Shown here: positions 1-7,621 of the stretch, one piece after another | How the letters are laid out: the number at the start of each line of letters is the position of its first letter | Position numbering within the stretch: position 1 is the first letter of the stretch | DNA from: Candidatus Reconcilbacillus cellulovorans | Lineage (GTDB): Bacteria > Bacillota > Bacilli > Paenibacillales > Reconciliibacillaceae | DNA: 64,000 nucleotides | Direction: 5' to 3' | Assembly (NCBI GenBank): GCA_002507565.1 | Contig: MOXJ01000010.1 | Location: 1-64,000, forward strand | Translations under genes and position numbers: made by a program | The notes under the pieces: model-generated | The model's input: the letters and a program-made list of their open reading frames with translations, nothing else | What the model was told of the DNA's origin: nothing | The model's database searches: none

Positions 1-99
1 GCTATTTGGCATTTCGTCAACCATTCGGAACCGCCTAGTGCGGACCCGCATGCTAGGTGGTGTGAGAGGACGGGGGCTAGCCGCCCCCTCCTACTCGAT
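1..99 (+). mobile_element. Group II intron, 3' end (domains V and VI), truncated by the window edge
   Basis: Positions 30-61 fold as domain V: a 9-bp lower stem (30-38 with 53-61), a two-nucleotide 3' bulge at 51-52, a 4-bp upper stem (39-42 with 47-50) and a tetraloop at 43-46. The conserved G-U wobble of the catalytic triad is present (G33 with T58). Positions 64-96 fold as domain VI with a single bulged A at 93, the expected branch point. This A lies 7 nt from a 3' end at A98-T99, matching the usual AY end. The reverse transcriptase/maturase reading frame, if present, lies upstream of the window. The subclass cannot be fixed without the 5' part. Confidence 0.85.
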
Positions 100-111
100 T
101 CGATTCGCCGG

Positions 112-876
112 TCACCGCATCAGCGCGCCGCCGTTGATCTCAATCGTTTCGCCGGTGATGAACGACGCGAGGTCGGAGACGAGGAACAGGACCGCGCCCG
201 CGACGTCTTCCGGTTCGCCCTGGCGGCCGAGCGGGATCGAGGCGATCGTGGCGCGGCGGACGTCTTCGGGCGTCAGCCGTTCGTGGAAACGGGTGTTGCC
301 GATAAAGCCCGGCGAGACGACGTTGACGCGGATGCCGTGCGGCGCGACTTCGCGCGCAAGCCCTTTGGAGTAGGCGATGACGGCGGCTTTGCTGGCGGCG
401 TAGACGCTGGAACCGGAACCGCCCCCGTGGTGCGCCGCGATCGAAGCCATGTTGATGATGACGCCGCGGCGGCGGGCGATCATGCCGGGCAGGACGGCTT
501 TGCACATGAAAACGGTGCTTTTCAGGTTCAGGTCCATCAGTTGATGGTACAAATCTTCGGTTATTTCTAGGTTGGAGACGCGACGAATCAGGTGGCCGGC
601 GTTGTTGACGAGGATGTCGATCGGTCCGAGCGCCTGCTCCGTTTTGCGGACGAGCGTTTCGATCGCGTTGACGAACGTGACGTCGGCCTGGAACGCTTCC
701 GCGATGCCGCCGGCTTTGCGGATGTCGGCGACGACCGCTTCGGCGTCGGCGCGGCTCCGGTTGTAATTGACGGCGACTTTGGCGCCTGCGGCCGCCAGCG
801 CGAGGGCAATGGCGCGGCCGATGCCGGAACTTGCGCCGGTGACGAGCGCCGTTTTGCCGGAAAGGTCGATGTGCAT
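112..876 (-). CDS. SDR family NAD(P)-dependent oxidoreductase (FabG-like)
   Basis: A 254-residue classical short-chain dehydrogenase/reductase. The Rossmann nucleotide-binding motif TGASSGIG is at residues 13-20 and the NNAG motif at 91-94. The catalytic tetrad is complete: N117, S144, Y159 and K163. The C-terminus ends in the common FITGETIEINGG-type tail. Length and motifs fit 3-oxoacyl-ACP reductase (FabG) and related sugar or steroid dehydrogenases; the substrate cannot be read from sequence. The ATG start is preceded on the minus strand by a GAGGTGAT ribosome site. The gene ends 12 bp from the group II intron and stands alone, away from any fatty-acid synthesis cluster, so a catabolic or detoxifying dehydrogenase is as likely as FabG itself. 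Confidence 0.9.
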   Translation of the reverse strand: MHIDLSGKTALVTGASSGIGRAIALALAAAGAKVAVNYNRSRADAEAVVADIRKAGGIAEAFQADVTFVNAIETLVRKTEQALGPIDILVNNAGHLIRRVSNLEITEDLYHQLMDLNLKSTVFMCKAVLPGMIARRRGVIINMASIAAHHGGGSGSSVYAASKAAVIAYSKGLAREVAPHGIRVNVVSPGFIGNTRFHERLTPEDVRRATIASIPLGRQGEPEDVAGAVLFLVSDLASFITGETIEINGGALMR

Positions 877-1053
877 GCGGCGATCACCTCGGTTTTCATT
901 TTATCACGGCGGGCGGCTGGAAAACAGGAAGGCGGCGGTGCGCGGACTAAGAGGCGGGGGAAGTATCGCCGCCGGTGGACGGTCCGGCCCTTTGCCGTCG
1001 TCGGCAGGAAGGATTTTGGTCAGCGGTGGAGAATGAAAAAGGGGTGAGCATGG

Positions 1054-1506
1054 ATGCGGGGAGTGGGAGATTTGGGCGAGAGTCGCAAAACTTTCCGCAA
1101 GGATGTGTATCGGGAGGCGGCGCGCCAGCGGCTGGCCGAAGCTGGGATTCTAAAAGACAAGGGGCGCTGGCATACCGCGGTCTATCTGTGCGGTTTCGTG
1201 TTGGAATGTATGCTAGCTTACGCGTATTGCGACAAGTATCCGCACGTTCAATATCTTCATGACGTGCCGGGTTTCGACAAGGATAAGGGTATCAAGGAAA
1301 TATGGTTCGACCATAATCGGCTCGTGGATAAAGCCGTACAAGCCGGTTTCGGCGCGTATGTAAAAGATTTTTCTAGGTTCCAGCAGGAATGGAGAGTTGA
1401 AATGAGGTATCATCCCGATCAGTTCGTAGGAAGAAAAGAAAAGGCAAAAGAGCTGTTTCATCTGGCTCTCCGGCTGTACAAAATGATAAATAGCCGTTCG
1501 GTTTGA
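1054..1506 (+). CDS. HEPN-domain protein, partner of the downstream KGGVGR ATPase
   Basis: A 150-residue all-helical protein. Residues 38-57 (pattern WHTAVYLCGFVLECML) match the central helix of HEPN-domain proteins, the family that includes HepT-like toxins and many RNases of defence systems. A candidate RNase motif of the R-x(4-6)-H type is R114-x5-H120, near residues WRVEMRYHP. The gene stops 22 nt before the large ATPase gene, so the two are probably co-transcribed. The start is uncertain: ATG 1054 has a distant AAAGGGG site, and a GTG at 1063 is an in-frame alternative. Calling it an effector RNase is inference; it could instead be a substrate-binding or regulatory HEPN protein. Confidence 0.65.
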   Translation: MRGVGDLGESRKTFRKDVYREAARQRLAEAGILKDKGRWHTAVYLCGFVLECMLAYAYCDKYPHVQYLHDVPGFDKDKGIKEIWFDHNRLVDKAVQAGFGAYVKDFSRFQQEWRVEMRYHPDQFVGRKEKAKELFHLALRLYKMINSRSV

Positions 1507-1528
1507 GTGCAAAAGGGAGGCGGGCGGA

Positions 1529-4153
1529 ATGGGTGAGCGTTCGGACATTGCGAACATTCGCGACGCGTTGACGCGGCGTTTTCCGAATTCCCGGGTTATT
1601 GTGCAGCCTCACAGCCATCGCGGCATCAATCTGAAGATCGTCTCGGAAATGTTTGCAGACGAATCGGCCGATCGCCGCGGCATGGTCGATGAAGCTTTGC
1701 GTGGGATCGGACTGTCGCTCGATGATGAAACGTTCCGCTTTGTGGAACTGTTGACGCCTGAAGAAGACGAGTGGTTCGGGACGAATCTGGCTGATCTGGA
1801 ACCAGAACAATTACCGTTCTGGGCTCATGCCGTCGCCGAACGCAAGGAACAGCCGTCGATCGAATTTGCTACGGAGGATCTGCCCCGACCGCCGATCGTC
1901 ACATTTTATTCGTTTAAGGGCGGGGTCGGCCGTTCAACCGCTTTGGTCGCGGCTGCACGGCTACTCGCTCGGCGCAGGCGGCGCGTCATTGCGGTCGATA
2001 TGGACCTGGAAGCGCCGGGCTTGCCGGAACTGTTCGGCGTCAAGTGGCAGTCCGAACGTCAAAAGGCGGGCCTCGTCGAATTGCTGAACCGGCTTGAGAC
2101 AGGTGAGAATGTCGATGTGCGCGACTATTTGATGGAAGTCGATGAAAATCTGTATCTACTGCCCGCCGGTCAGTTGCGGCCGTCGTATCTGGAACAGCTG
2201 CAATCGGTGGACATGCCGCGTTATTTCCGCCTCGCGGACAATCCGCTCGCCGCATTGTTCGACAGGCTTCAGCAGCTGGTGCCGAAACCGGATTTTATCC
2301 TAGTCGACGCACGAACCGGGCTGACGGATATAAGCGCGCCGCTTCTTTTCCGTTTCTCGGACGTGGCGATTATTGTGTTCCATCCTCATCCCCAGACGAA
2401 AGACGGGCTTGATCTTTTGGCGAAAGGCCTTTTGTCTTCCCGCAACCAGCGCGGTCTGACGCCGGAAATCCGGTTTGTCGCCGGCATGATTCCGCCGAGC
2501 GACGTCAAGAACCGGATCGTTGAGAGTCGGGCAAAAGAGTGGATCGGAGAATATGTCGATGAAATTTTGAAACGTTGGCAACCCGGCGGGGTGTCCGAGT
2601 TTGACCTGTCGGCCGACGACATTTTTTTGGCGGTGTCTTATAATGAACAGATTGCCTTTTCGGCCAGTCTCGGAGATGAACGATTGTGGAATCCATACGA
2701 AAAGATTTGTGACTGGATCGACAATCTTATCGAGTATCAGGAAGAAACAGAGAAAAATGGCGATCAAAACTGGATCGCACGGGTGAAAGAGTCGTGGCTG
2801 CATGCGATCAAGATCCAGACGGGCATCGCGGAAGACCAGCCCAACCTGCCGGATGTGTACGTGAAAACACCAGCCTACCGACAGGCGACGGATCCGTTGA
2901 CGGCGTTGATTCTCGGCCGGAAGGGGACGGGGAAATCGGCGCTTTTCCGCATGTTGCAGGAAACGTTCGGTGATCAGTGTGTCGTGATTCGTCATTCGAA
3001 GCCCGAAAACGACAAAATTTTCCATATCTCAAAAGAAGATTTGCCGACTGTGGAGACCATGCTTCCGGAGCGGAACTGGACGATTTTCTGGAAGTTGTTC
3101 GTTCTCCTCAAGATATGCGAAAAATTTCGTTCCATGCTTCTATTTTTGTCGGATGAGGCGTTGCGGTCGTGGATCAAGGACAATTTGGAGCATTCAAATA
3201 AGAGATTCTTTTTAGAGAAGTTAGGTCTTCTTTTGAAAGAACCGTTTTTATCGTCGCGTCTTGACGAGACGTTCCGGCAACTTCACGAACGATCGGATCG
3301 ACAGATCGTGCTGTTGTGGGACGGGCTTGACCGGGATTTCGGCATCGAAAGGGAACAAAAAGAAAGAAGAAGCCGTGTTTTGACAGGTCTATTTTATTTT
3401 TGGAATTCGATAAGTGATTTAGATAAATTACAGGCAAAGATTTTCCTTAGGAAGGATATTTGGGAGAAGATTGTTTTTGAAAATAAAAGTCACTTGTACG
3501 GAAGAACGATGACGCTTGAGTGGAACAACATGTTTGAGTTTTATAAAACCTTGATTAAACGAATTTATCAAGATCCAGTCCGTTCGGATTTGCAAAAGCA
3601 TTTTTCAAATGTGAAAAAAGTTGTCCTTCCTGATAATGTGGATAATTGGACAGAAGAACAGGTTATGGATGTTTTTCATGTGTTAGTAACCGAACGTATG
3701 CGGGGTGGAAAAACGGCCTATACGCGCAACTGGATCTGGTCGCGGCTGTCCGACGGCAAAGGCAACCGCAGTCCCCGGTATCTGCTTCAGCTGTTCGATA
3801 AGGCTGTCCAGCTGGAACGCGAAGAACACGCGCGTAGTCCGCACGAGCGGTCGATCATTCGGTCGAAGTTGTTGATCGAGGCTTTTCATCAAATTTCCGG
3901 GGAAGCCGTCCAGGCGGTTACGGAAGAGTACGAAGAGTTGAAGCCGTTATTTGAAGCCTTGTACGGCAAGACGGCCCCTTTCGACTATCATTCCGTGCCG
4001 TCCGACGTGATGGATCCGGAAATTTTCGAAACCGCGGTCGAAGCCGGCGTGCTTATCGTTTACGAGCACGATGATCACGGACGGCCAACCCGCCTGACGG
4101 TTCCGGATCTGTATCTGAAAGGTTTGGGCATGTCGAGACGGGGGCAGGCGTGA
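1529..4153 (+). CDS. KGGVGR-type double P-loop ATPase (MinD/ParA-like domain fused to a second AAA-like ATPase)
   Basis: An 874-residue multidomain protein. Residues 1-115 are an N-terminal domain I do not recognise. Residues 122-400 are a MinD/ParA-type deviant Walker ATPase: Walker A FKGGVGRST at 129-137, VDMDLEAPGL at 156-165, and a switch motif VDARTG at 259-264 with R where ParA has P. Residues 455-700 form a second P-loop ATPase: GRKGTGKSALF at 463-473 and Walker B LLWDGLDRD at 595-603, resembling Sll1717-type ATPases. There is no signal peptide or membrane segment. Part of the gene (about 3180-3680) is clearly more AT-rich than its surroundings, suggesting horizontal transfer. Such fusions occur in bacterial defence neighbourhoods; the activity here is unknown. 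Confidence 0.75.
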   Translation: MGERSDIANIRDALTRRFPNSRVIVQPHSHRGINLKIVSEMFADESADRRGMVDEALRGIGLSLDDETFRFVELLTPEEDEWFGTNLADLEPEQLPFWAHAVAERKEQPSIEFATEDLPRPPIVTFYSFKGGVGRSTALVAAARLLARRRRRVIAVDMDLEAPGLPELFGVKWQSERQKAGLVELLNRLETGENVDVRDYLMEVDENLYLLPAGQLRPSYLEQLQSVDMPRYFRLADNPLAALFDRLQQLVPKPDFILVDARTGLTDISAPLLFRFSDVAIIVFHPHPQTKDGLDLLAKGLLSSRNQRGLTPEIRFVAGMIPPSDVKNRIVESRAKEWIGEYVDEILKRWQPGGVSEFDLSADDIFLAVSYNEQIAFSASLGDERLWNPYEKICDWIDNLIEYQEETEKNGDQNWIARVKESWLHAIKIQTGIAEDQPNLPDVYVKTPAYRQATDPLTALILGRKGTGKSALFRMLQETFGDQCVVIRHSKPENDKIFHISKEDLPTVETMLPERNWTIFWKLFVLLKICEKFRSMLLFLSDEALRSWIKDNLEHSNKRFFLEKLGLLLKEPFLSSRLDETFRQLHERSDRQIVLLWDGLDRDFGIEREQKERRSRVLTGLFYFWNSISDLDKLQAKIFLRKDIWEKIVFENKSHLYGRTMTLEWNNMFEFYKTLIKRIYQDPVRSDLQKHFSNVKKVVLPDNVDNWTEEQVMDVFHVLVTERMRGGKTAYTRNWIWSRLSDGKGNRSPRYLLQLFDKAVQLEREEHARSPHERSIIRSKLLIEAFHQISGEAVQAVTEEYEELKPLFEALYGKTAPFDYHSVPSDVMDPEIFETAVEAGVLIVYEHDDHGRPTRLTVPDLYLKGLGMSRRGQA

Positions 4154-4159
4154 GGCGAC

Positions 4160-5023
4160 GTGGAAACGGCGAAATGGCTCTTTTTGCAGATGCGTCCGGC
4201 GCAATGGACGAAAAACGCGCTGGTGTTCGCCGCGCTCGTGTTTTCCGCCGACAAGGTCGGTCTGCAAGAAATCGTACGGTCGACGGCGGCGTTCGTGCTG
4301 TTTTCGCTGGTGTCGGGGTGCGTCTACATTCTGAACGATTTCGTCGACCGGGAGGCGGACCGGCTTCATCCGGAGAAACGCCACCGGCCGATGGCGTCCG
4401 GTCGTCTCCGCCCCGCGACGGCTCTTGCCTTCGGTGCGGCGGTGCTCGCGTTGTCGATCGCGGCAGCGTTTGCGGCGGATGCGGCGTTCGGCACGGTGCT
4501 GACGGTTTATTTCGCGCTAAACGTTGCGTATTCGCTGTGGTTGAAGCATGAGGTCATTCTGGACATCATGCTCGTGGCCGCCGGGTTCGTGCTGCGCGCA
4601 CTCGGCGGTGTGCTGGCGATCGGGCTGCCGTTTACGCCGTGGTTTCTGTTTTGCGTGTTTGTGCTGTCGCTTTTGCTGGCGATCGGAAAACGGCGGCACG
4701 AATGGCTGCTTTTGCGCGGCGGCCGCGGCGAACACCGCAAGGTGCTTGAACGATATACGGAAACGTTGCTCGATCAATTGCTTGTCGTGGCGGCGACGGC
4801 GGCGATTCTTTCTTACGGGCTGTTTACGTTTTTGTCCGGCCGGTCAGTGCACCTGATGTGGACGGTGCCGATCGTCATCTACGGCGTGTTTCGGTATTTA
4901 TATTTGGTGTACGCGCTCGGGGAAGGCGGCAAGCCGGAGGAACTCGTCTTCCAGGATCGCGGCATGGTGGCGGCGATGCTGTTGTTCGGCGTGACGGTCG
5001 TTGTGGTGCTGATCTGGTTTTGA
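4160..5023 (+). CDS. UbiA-family prenyltransferase, decaprenyl-phosphate phosphoribosyltransferase-like
   Basis: A 287-residue polytopic membrane protein. The first Asp-rich motif NDFVDREADRLHPEKRHRP (59-77) has the HPEKR extension typical of decaprenyl-phosphate phosphoribosyltransferases, which move phosphoribose from PRPP to polyprenyl phosphate, rather than of quinone or heme O prenyltransferases. The second conserved segment (LKHEVILDIMLVAAGFVLRALGG) also fits. The GTG start lies 7 nt after the stop of the ATPase gene, so it may be read from the same transcript. The gene after it encodes a membrane protein resembling a GT-C glycosyltransferase, and the two may act together on a polyprenyl-phosphate-linked sugar. 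The product and lipid length are not determinable here. Confidence 0.75.
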   Translation: METAKWLFLQMRPAQWTKNALVFAALVFSADKVGLQEIVRSTAAFVLFSLVSGCVYILNDFVDREADRLHPEKRHRPMASGRLRPATALAFGAAVLALSIAAAFAADAAFGTVLTVYFALNVAYSLWLKHEVILDIMLVAAGFVLRALGGVLAIGLPFTPWFLFCVFVLSLLLAIGKRRHEWLLLRGGRGEHRKVLERYTETLLDQLLVVAATAAILSYGLFTFLSGRSVHLMWTVPIVIYGVFRYLYLVYALGEGGKPEELVFQDRGMVAAMLLFGVTVVVVLIWF

Positions 5024-5041
5024 GATGGGGAGGAGTTCGAG

Positions 5042-6766
5042 GTGTTGCGGGAAAAGGTGGGGGCGACCAGCGGCGGCGCGGCGCTCGTGATCGCGGCAGC
5101 GCTGGCGGTGGCGCTGGCGGCGGGGTGGCTTTCGCTTTTGTTTGCGCTGCCGCTTGATGCGTGGCCGCTGGGCGGGTTGACGGCCGTTTTGACGGCGACG
5201 GCGGCGTGGGCGCTGCGTCGAACCGGCGTCCGGGTATCGGCGGCGTCGGCGGTGTCGGCGTCGGTGGTTCTTGCCGGTTCGGTCGTTGCGGCGGTGTTCG
5301 TGATGGACACCTCTTACGACGGACAGGTGTACCATATGCTGGCCGTCGACGCTCTGCTTCGCGGCTGGAATCCGCTGTACCATCCGGAGTACCCGGATTC
5401 GGTGTGGGTGGAACATTATCCGAAAGGTTCCTGGCTCATCGCCGCCTACATCTGTGCTTTCGTCCCGACGATCGAGGCGGGCAAAGCGATTAATCTCTCG
5501 GCGGCGGCCGGCGCTTTTTTTGCGTCTCACGCGTTGGCGGCGCAATGGCTGGCAAGACGGGAGTCCGGAAAACGGGGGGGCACGCAACTCGGCGGCGTCG
5601 GTCGGTCGGCGCCGCGGGCGACGCGGGCGGCGGCGTTCGTCGTTGCGTTCGCGGCGGCTGCCAATCCGGTGGCGGCGGCGCAGCTGTTCACCTATTACAA
5701 CGACGGTTTGCTCGGCAGTCTGTTGCTCATGTACGCGGCGTCGCTGGCGCGTTTTTCGGTCGCACGGGACCGCGGAGCACTGGCGACGGCGATGTTCGCG
5801 GCGATCGTGCTGGTCAACGTGAAGTTTACGGCATTGGTCTATGCCGCGTTGTTCGGCGCGGCGTTCGCGGTGTATGAAGGATGGAGGGCGTGGTCGCGCG
5901 GGCGTACCGCCGACTGGCTGAAGGCCGTCGGCGCCTTGGCGGCGGCCGGTGTCGTCGGTGCGGCGGTGCTCGGGTTCAATCCGTACGTAACGAATGCGGT
6001 GCGCAAAGGGCATCCGTTTTATCCTGTAGAAGGTAAAGGAAAAATCGATATTGTAACAGCTAACATGCCTGAGGATTTCGTTGGGCGGTCGAAATGGGAC
6101 AAGTTTTATCTGTCGCTGACGGGGAGGCCGGGCAGTCCGATTGGCCCGGCGTCGTCCGAGCGGCGCTCGTCGTTCTGGGACGTGCGGCCGGACGAGTTTC
6201 GCAAGCTCGATCCGGATACCCGTGTGGCCGGGTTCGGGCCGTACATGCACTGGCTGCTGCTCGGCGCGGCGCTCGCGGTGCTGACGATGCTGGCGACGGA
6301 CGTCCGGGTCGGCCTCGGCGTTTTGCTGCTGGCGGCGGTGCCGGCGGCGACGGTCGCTGTCAATCCGGAAAACTGGTGGGCACGATATGTGCCGCAGCTT
6401 TGGTGGCTTCCCGCCTTGGCGGCGGCCGGCGGATGGATGGCGCGGTCGCGTCTGGCGGCTGCACCCCGCGCGGCGGCATTGTGCCTGGCGGCACTCTTGT
6501 TGTGGAATGCGGGCGGTTCGGTCGCGGCAACGGTGGCGCGTCAGGTAAACAACAGCTTAAAACTCGATGAACAGCTGGACGCGCTGCGCCGAGAAAATAC
6601 CGAATTGCGGCTGTTCCGCGAAGGGCTCGGTTTCGTGTCGGTCCCGCTCCGCCTGGAAGAGCGAGGTATCCGTTACATCGCTGTGGACAAGGCCGGCCTC
6701 TGCCCCGATCCGCAGAAAATCTTGTTTTCCACCGCCCGCTATTGCAAGGCGACGGACGGGACGTGA
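5042..6766 (+). CDS. Polytopic membrane protein, probable GT-C-type glycosyltransferase
   Basis: A 574-residue hydrophobic protein with about ten membrane segments. The first large external loop, after the second or third helix, contains DTSYDGQVYH at 89-98, followed by an aromatic stretch near 105-130. Acidic residues in this loop are a hallmark of GT-C enzymes that take sugars from polyprenyl-phosphate donors. A soluble C-terminal piece follows residue 500. The GTG start has a GGGGAGGAG ribosome site 7 nt upstream. Placement 18 nt after the UbiA-like gene suggests the latter makes its lipid-linked donor; this is inference. A short AT-rich patch sits near 6020-6060. I could not place it in a named family. 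Confidence 0.55.
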   Translation: MLREKVGATSGGAALVIAAALAVALAAGWLSLLFALPLDAWPLGGLTAVLTATAAWALRRTGVRVSAASAVSASVVLAGSVVAAVFVMDTSYDGQVYHMLAVDALLRGWNPLYHPEYPDSVWVEHYPKGSWLIAAYICAFVPTIEAGKAINLSAAAGAFFASHALAAQWLARRESGKRGGTQLGGVGRSAPRATRAAAFVVAFAAAANPVAAAQLFTYYNDGLLGSLLLMYAASLARFSVARDRGALATAMFAAIVLVNVKFTALVYAALFGAAFAVYEGWRAWSRGRTADWLKAVGALAAAGVVGAAVLGFNPYVTNAVRKGHPFYPVEGKGKIDIVTANMPEDFVGRSKWDKFYLSLTGRPGSPIGPASSERRSSFWDVRPDEFRKLDPDTRVAGFGPYMHWLLLGAALAVLTMLATDVRVGLGVLLLAAVPAATVAVNPENWWARYVPQLWWLPALAAAGGWMARSRLAAAPRAAALCLAALLLWNAGGSVAATVARQVNNSLKLDEQLDALRRENTELRLFREGLGFVSVPLRLEERGIRYIAVDKAGLCPDPQKILFSTARYCKATDGT

Positions 6767-6772
6767 TATAAT
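6742..6772 (+). promoter_or_regulatory. Extended -10 sigma-A promoter of the mntA/hepT pair
   Basis: TATAAT at 6767-6772 is preceded by TG at 6764-6765, an extended -10. TTGCAA at 6742-6747 could serve as a -35 with a long 19-nt spacer. The -10 directly follows the stop codon of the upstream membrane-protein gene, so the toxin-antitoxin pair can be transcribed independently. Predicted start near 6780. Confidence 0.6.
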
Positions 6773-6815
6773 TTTCAATATCTTGGGACATGACCGGCAG
6801 AGGGGAGCATGACCG

Positions 6816-7148
6816 GTGGGCGACGGACGGGCCGAAGACGTACGGAGGGAAGGCGTTTTGGAGCGTGTGCGGCGGCTGGTGTTGTCCGAACTGGAACCGT
6901 GGCCGGTCCGCGTCTGGTTGTTCGGTTCTTGGGCGCGCGGGCGACAGCGGCGTTCGTCGGACATCGACGTCGCGGTATGGCCGGTTCGGCCGTTGCCGGC
7001 CGACGTGTTGCCGAAACTCCGCGAACGGCTGGAAGAATCGGACGTTCCTTATCGCGTGGACGTCGTCGACCTGTCGGCGGTCGATCCGGTATTTCGCTCG
7101 GTCGTCGAGCGGGAGGGAATTTTGTGGAAGGATGGCGCAGACGGTTAG
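6816..7148 (+). CDS. mntA: MNT-domain nucleotidyltransferase, MntA-type antitoxin
   Basis: A 110-residue minimal nucleotidyltransferase. It has the exact GSx10DxD signature: G37-S38, then D49 and D51, with a third acidic residue at D82. This is the pattern of MntA antitoxins of type VII toxin-antitoxin systems, which inactivate the HEPN toxin by adding AMP to a tyrosine. The GTG start is preceded by AGGGGAG at the right distance. The reading frame overlaps the downstream HEPN gene by 25 nt, a sign of translational coupling. The alternative is the broader HI0073/HI0074 nucleotidyltransferase pair, which has the same folds and an unproven role. Confidence 0.8.
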   Translation: MGDGRAEDVRREGVLERVRRLVLSELEPWPVRVWLFGSWARGRQRRSSDIDVAVWPVRPLPADVLPKLRERLEESDVPYRVDVVDLSAVDPVFRSVVEREGILWKDGADG

Positions 7149-7621
7149 CGACAGCCGAAAAGGCGCTGGCGTCTCTGAAGGAGCTGGTCCGGGTCGAACG
7201 TCCCGACGCGGTGCTGAGGGACGCGGCCATCCAGCGTTTCGAGTATACGTTCGAAACGGTGTGGAAAACGGCCAAGAGCTGGTTGTTTGAAGAAGAAGGC
7301 GTCGACGTCGCTTCGCCGAAAAGTGTAATCCGTTCGTGCCGCGAAACGGGGCTGCTCGACGACGGAGACGCGGTCAGGGCGCTTCAGATGGCGGACGACC
7401 GGAATCTGACCGTTCATACGTACGACGAGAGATTGGCGGGCGAAATTTACGCCCGCCTGGGCGATTACGCCGCGCTGCTCGCGCGGTGGCTGGACGCGAT
7501 GCGCCGGCGGTCGCCAGCGGGTGAGGGCGCGGACGGCGAAAGCCGGCCGGTCCGCGACGACGGCGGGACCCGTGCCGAAGACGCGGCCGGTGCAAGCGGC
7601 GCAAACGGGGGGGATGGCTGA
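7124..7621 (+). CDS. hepT: HEPN toxin, HepT-type (nucleotidyltransferase substrate-binding family)
   Basis: A 165-residue helical protein. The Rx4HxY motif is intact: R93, H98 and Y100 in DRNLTVHTYDE. In characterised HepT toxins R and H are the RNase residues and the tyrosine is the AMPylation target. The segment IQRFEYTFETVWKTAK (36-51) is typical of the HI0074-like branch. The GTG start at 7124 is chosen because GGGAGGG lies just upstream and the protein fold begins there; a longer frame open to 6809 only overlaps mntA. A low-complexity hydrophilic tail follows residue 125. The stop overlaps the ATG of the ROK kinase by one base. Confidence 0.75.
   Translation: MEGWRRRLATAEKALASLKELVRVERPDAVLRDAAIQRFEYTFETVWKTAKSWLFEEEGVDVASPKSVIRSCRETGLLDDGDAVRALQMADDRNLTVHTYDERLAGEIYARLGDYAALLARWLDAMRRRSPAGEGADGESRPVRDDGGTRAEDAAGASGANGGDG

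Noticed and set aside
6809-7123. N-terminal extension of the HEPN toxin frame
   Set aside because: It overlaps the whole nucleotidyltransferase gene out of frame, and a good GGGAGGG plus GTG lies at 7124 where the fold begins.
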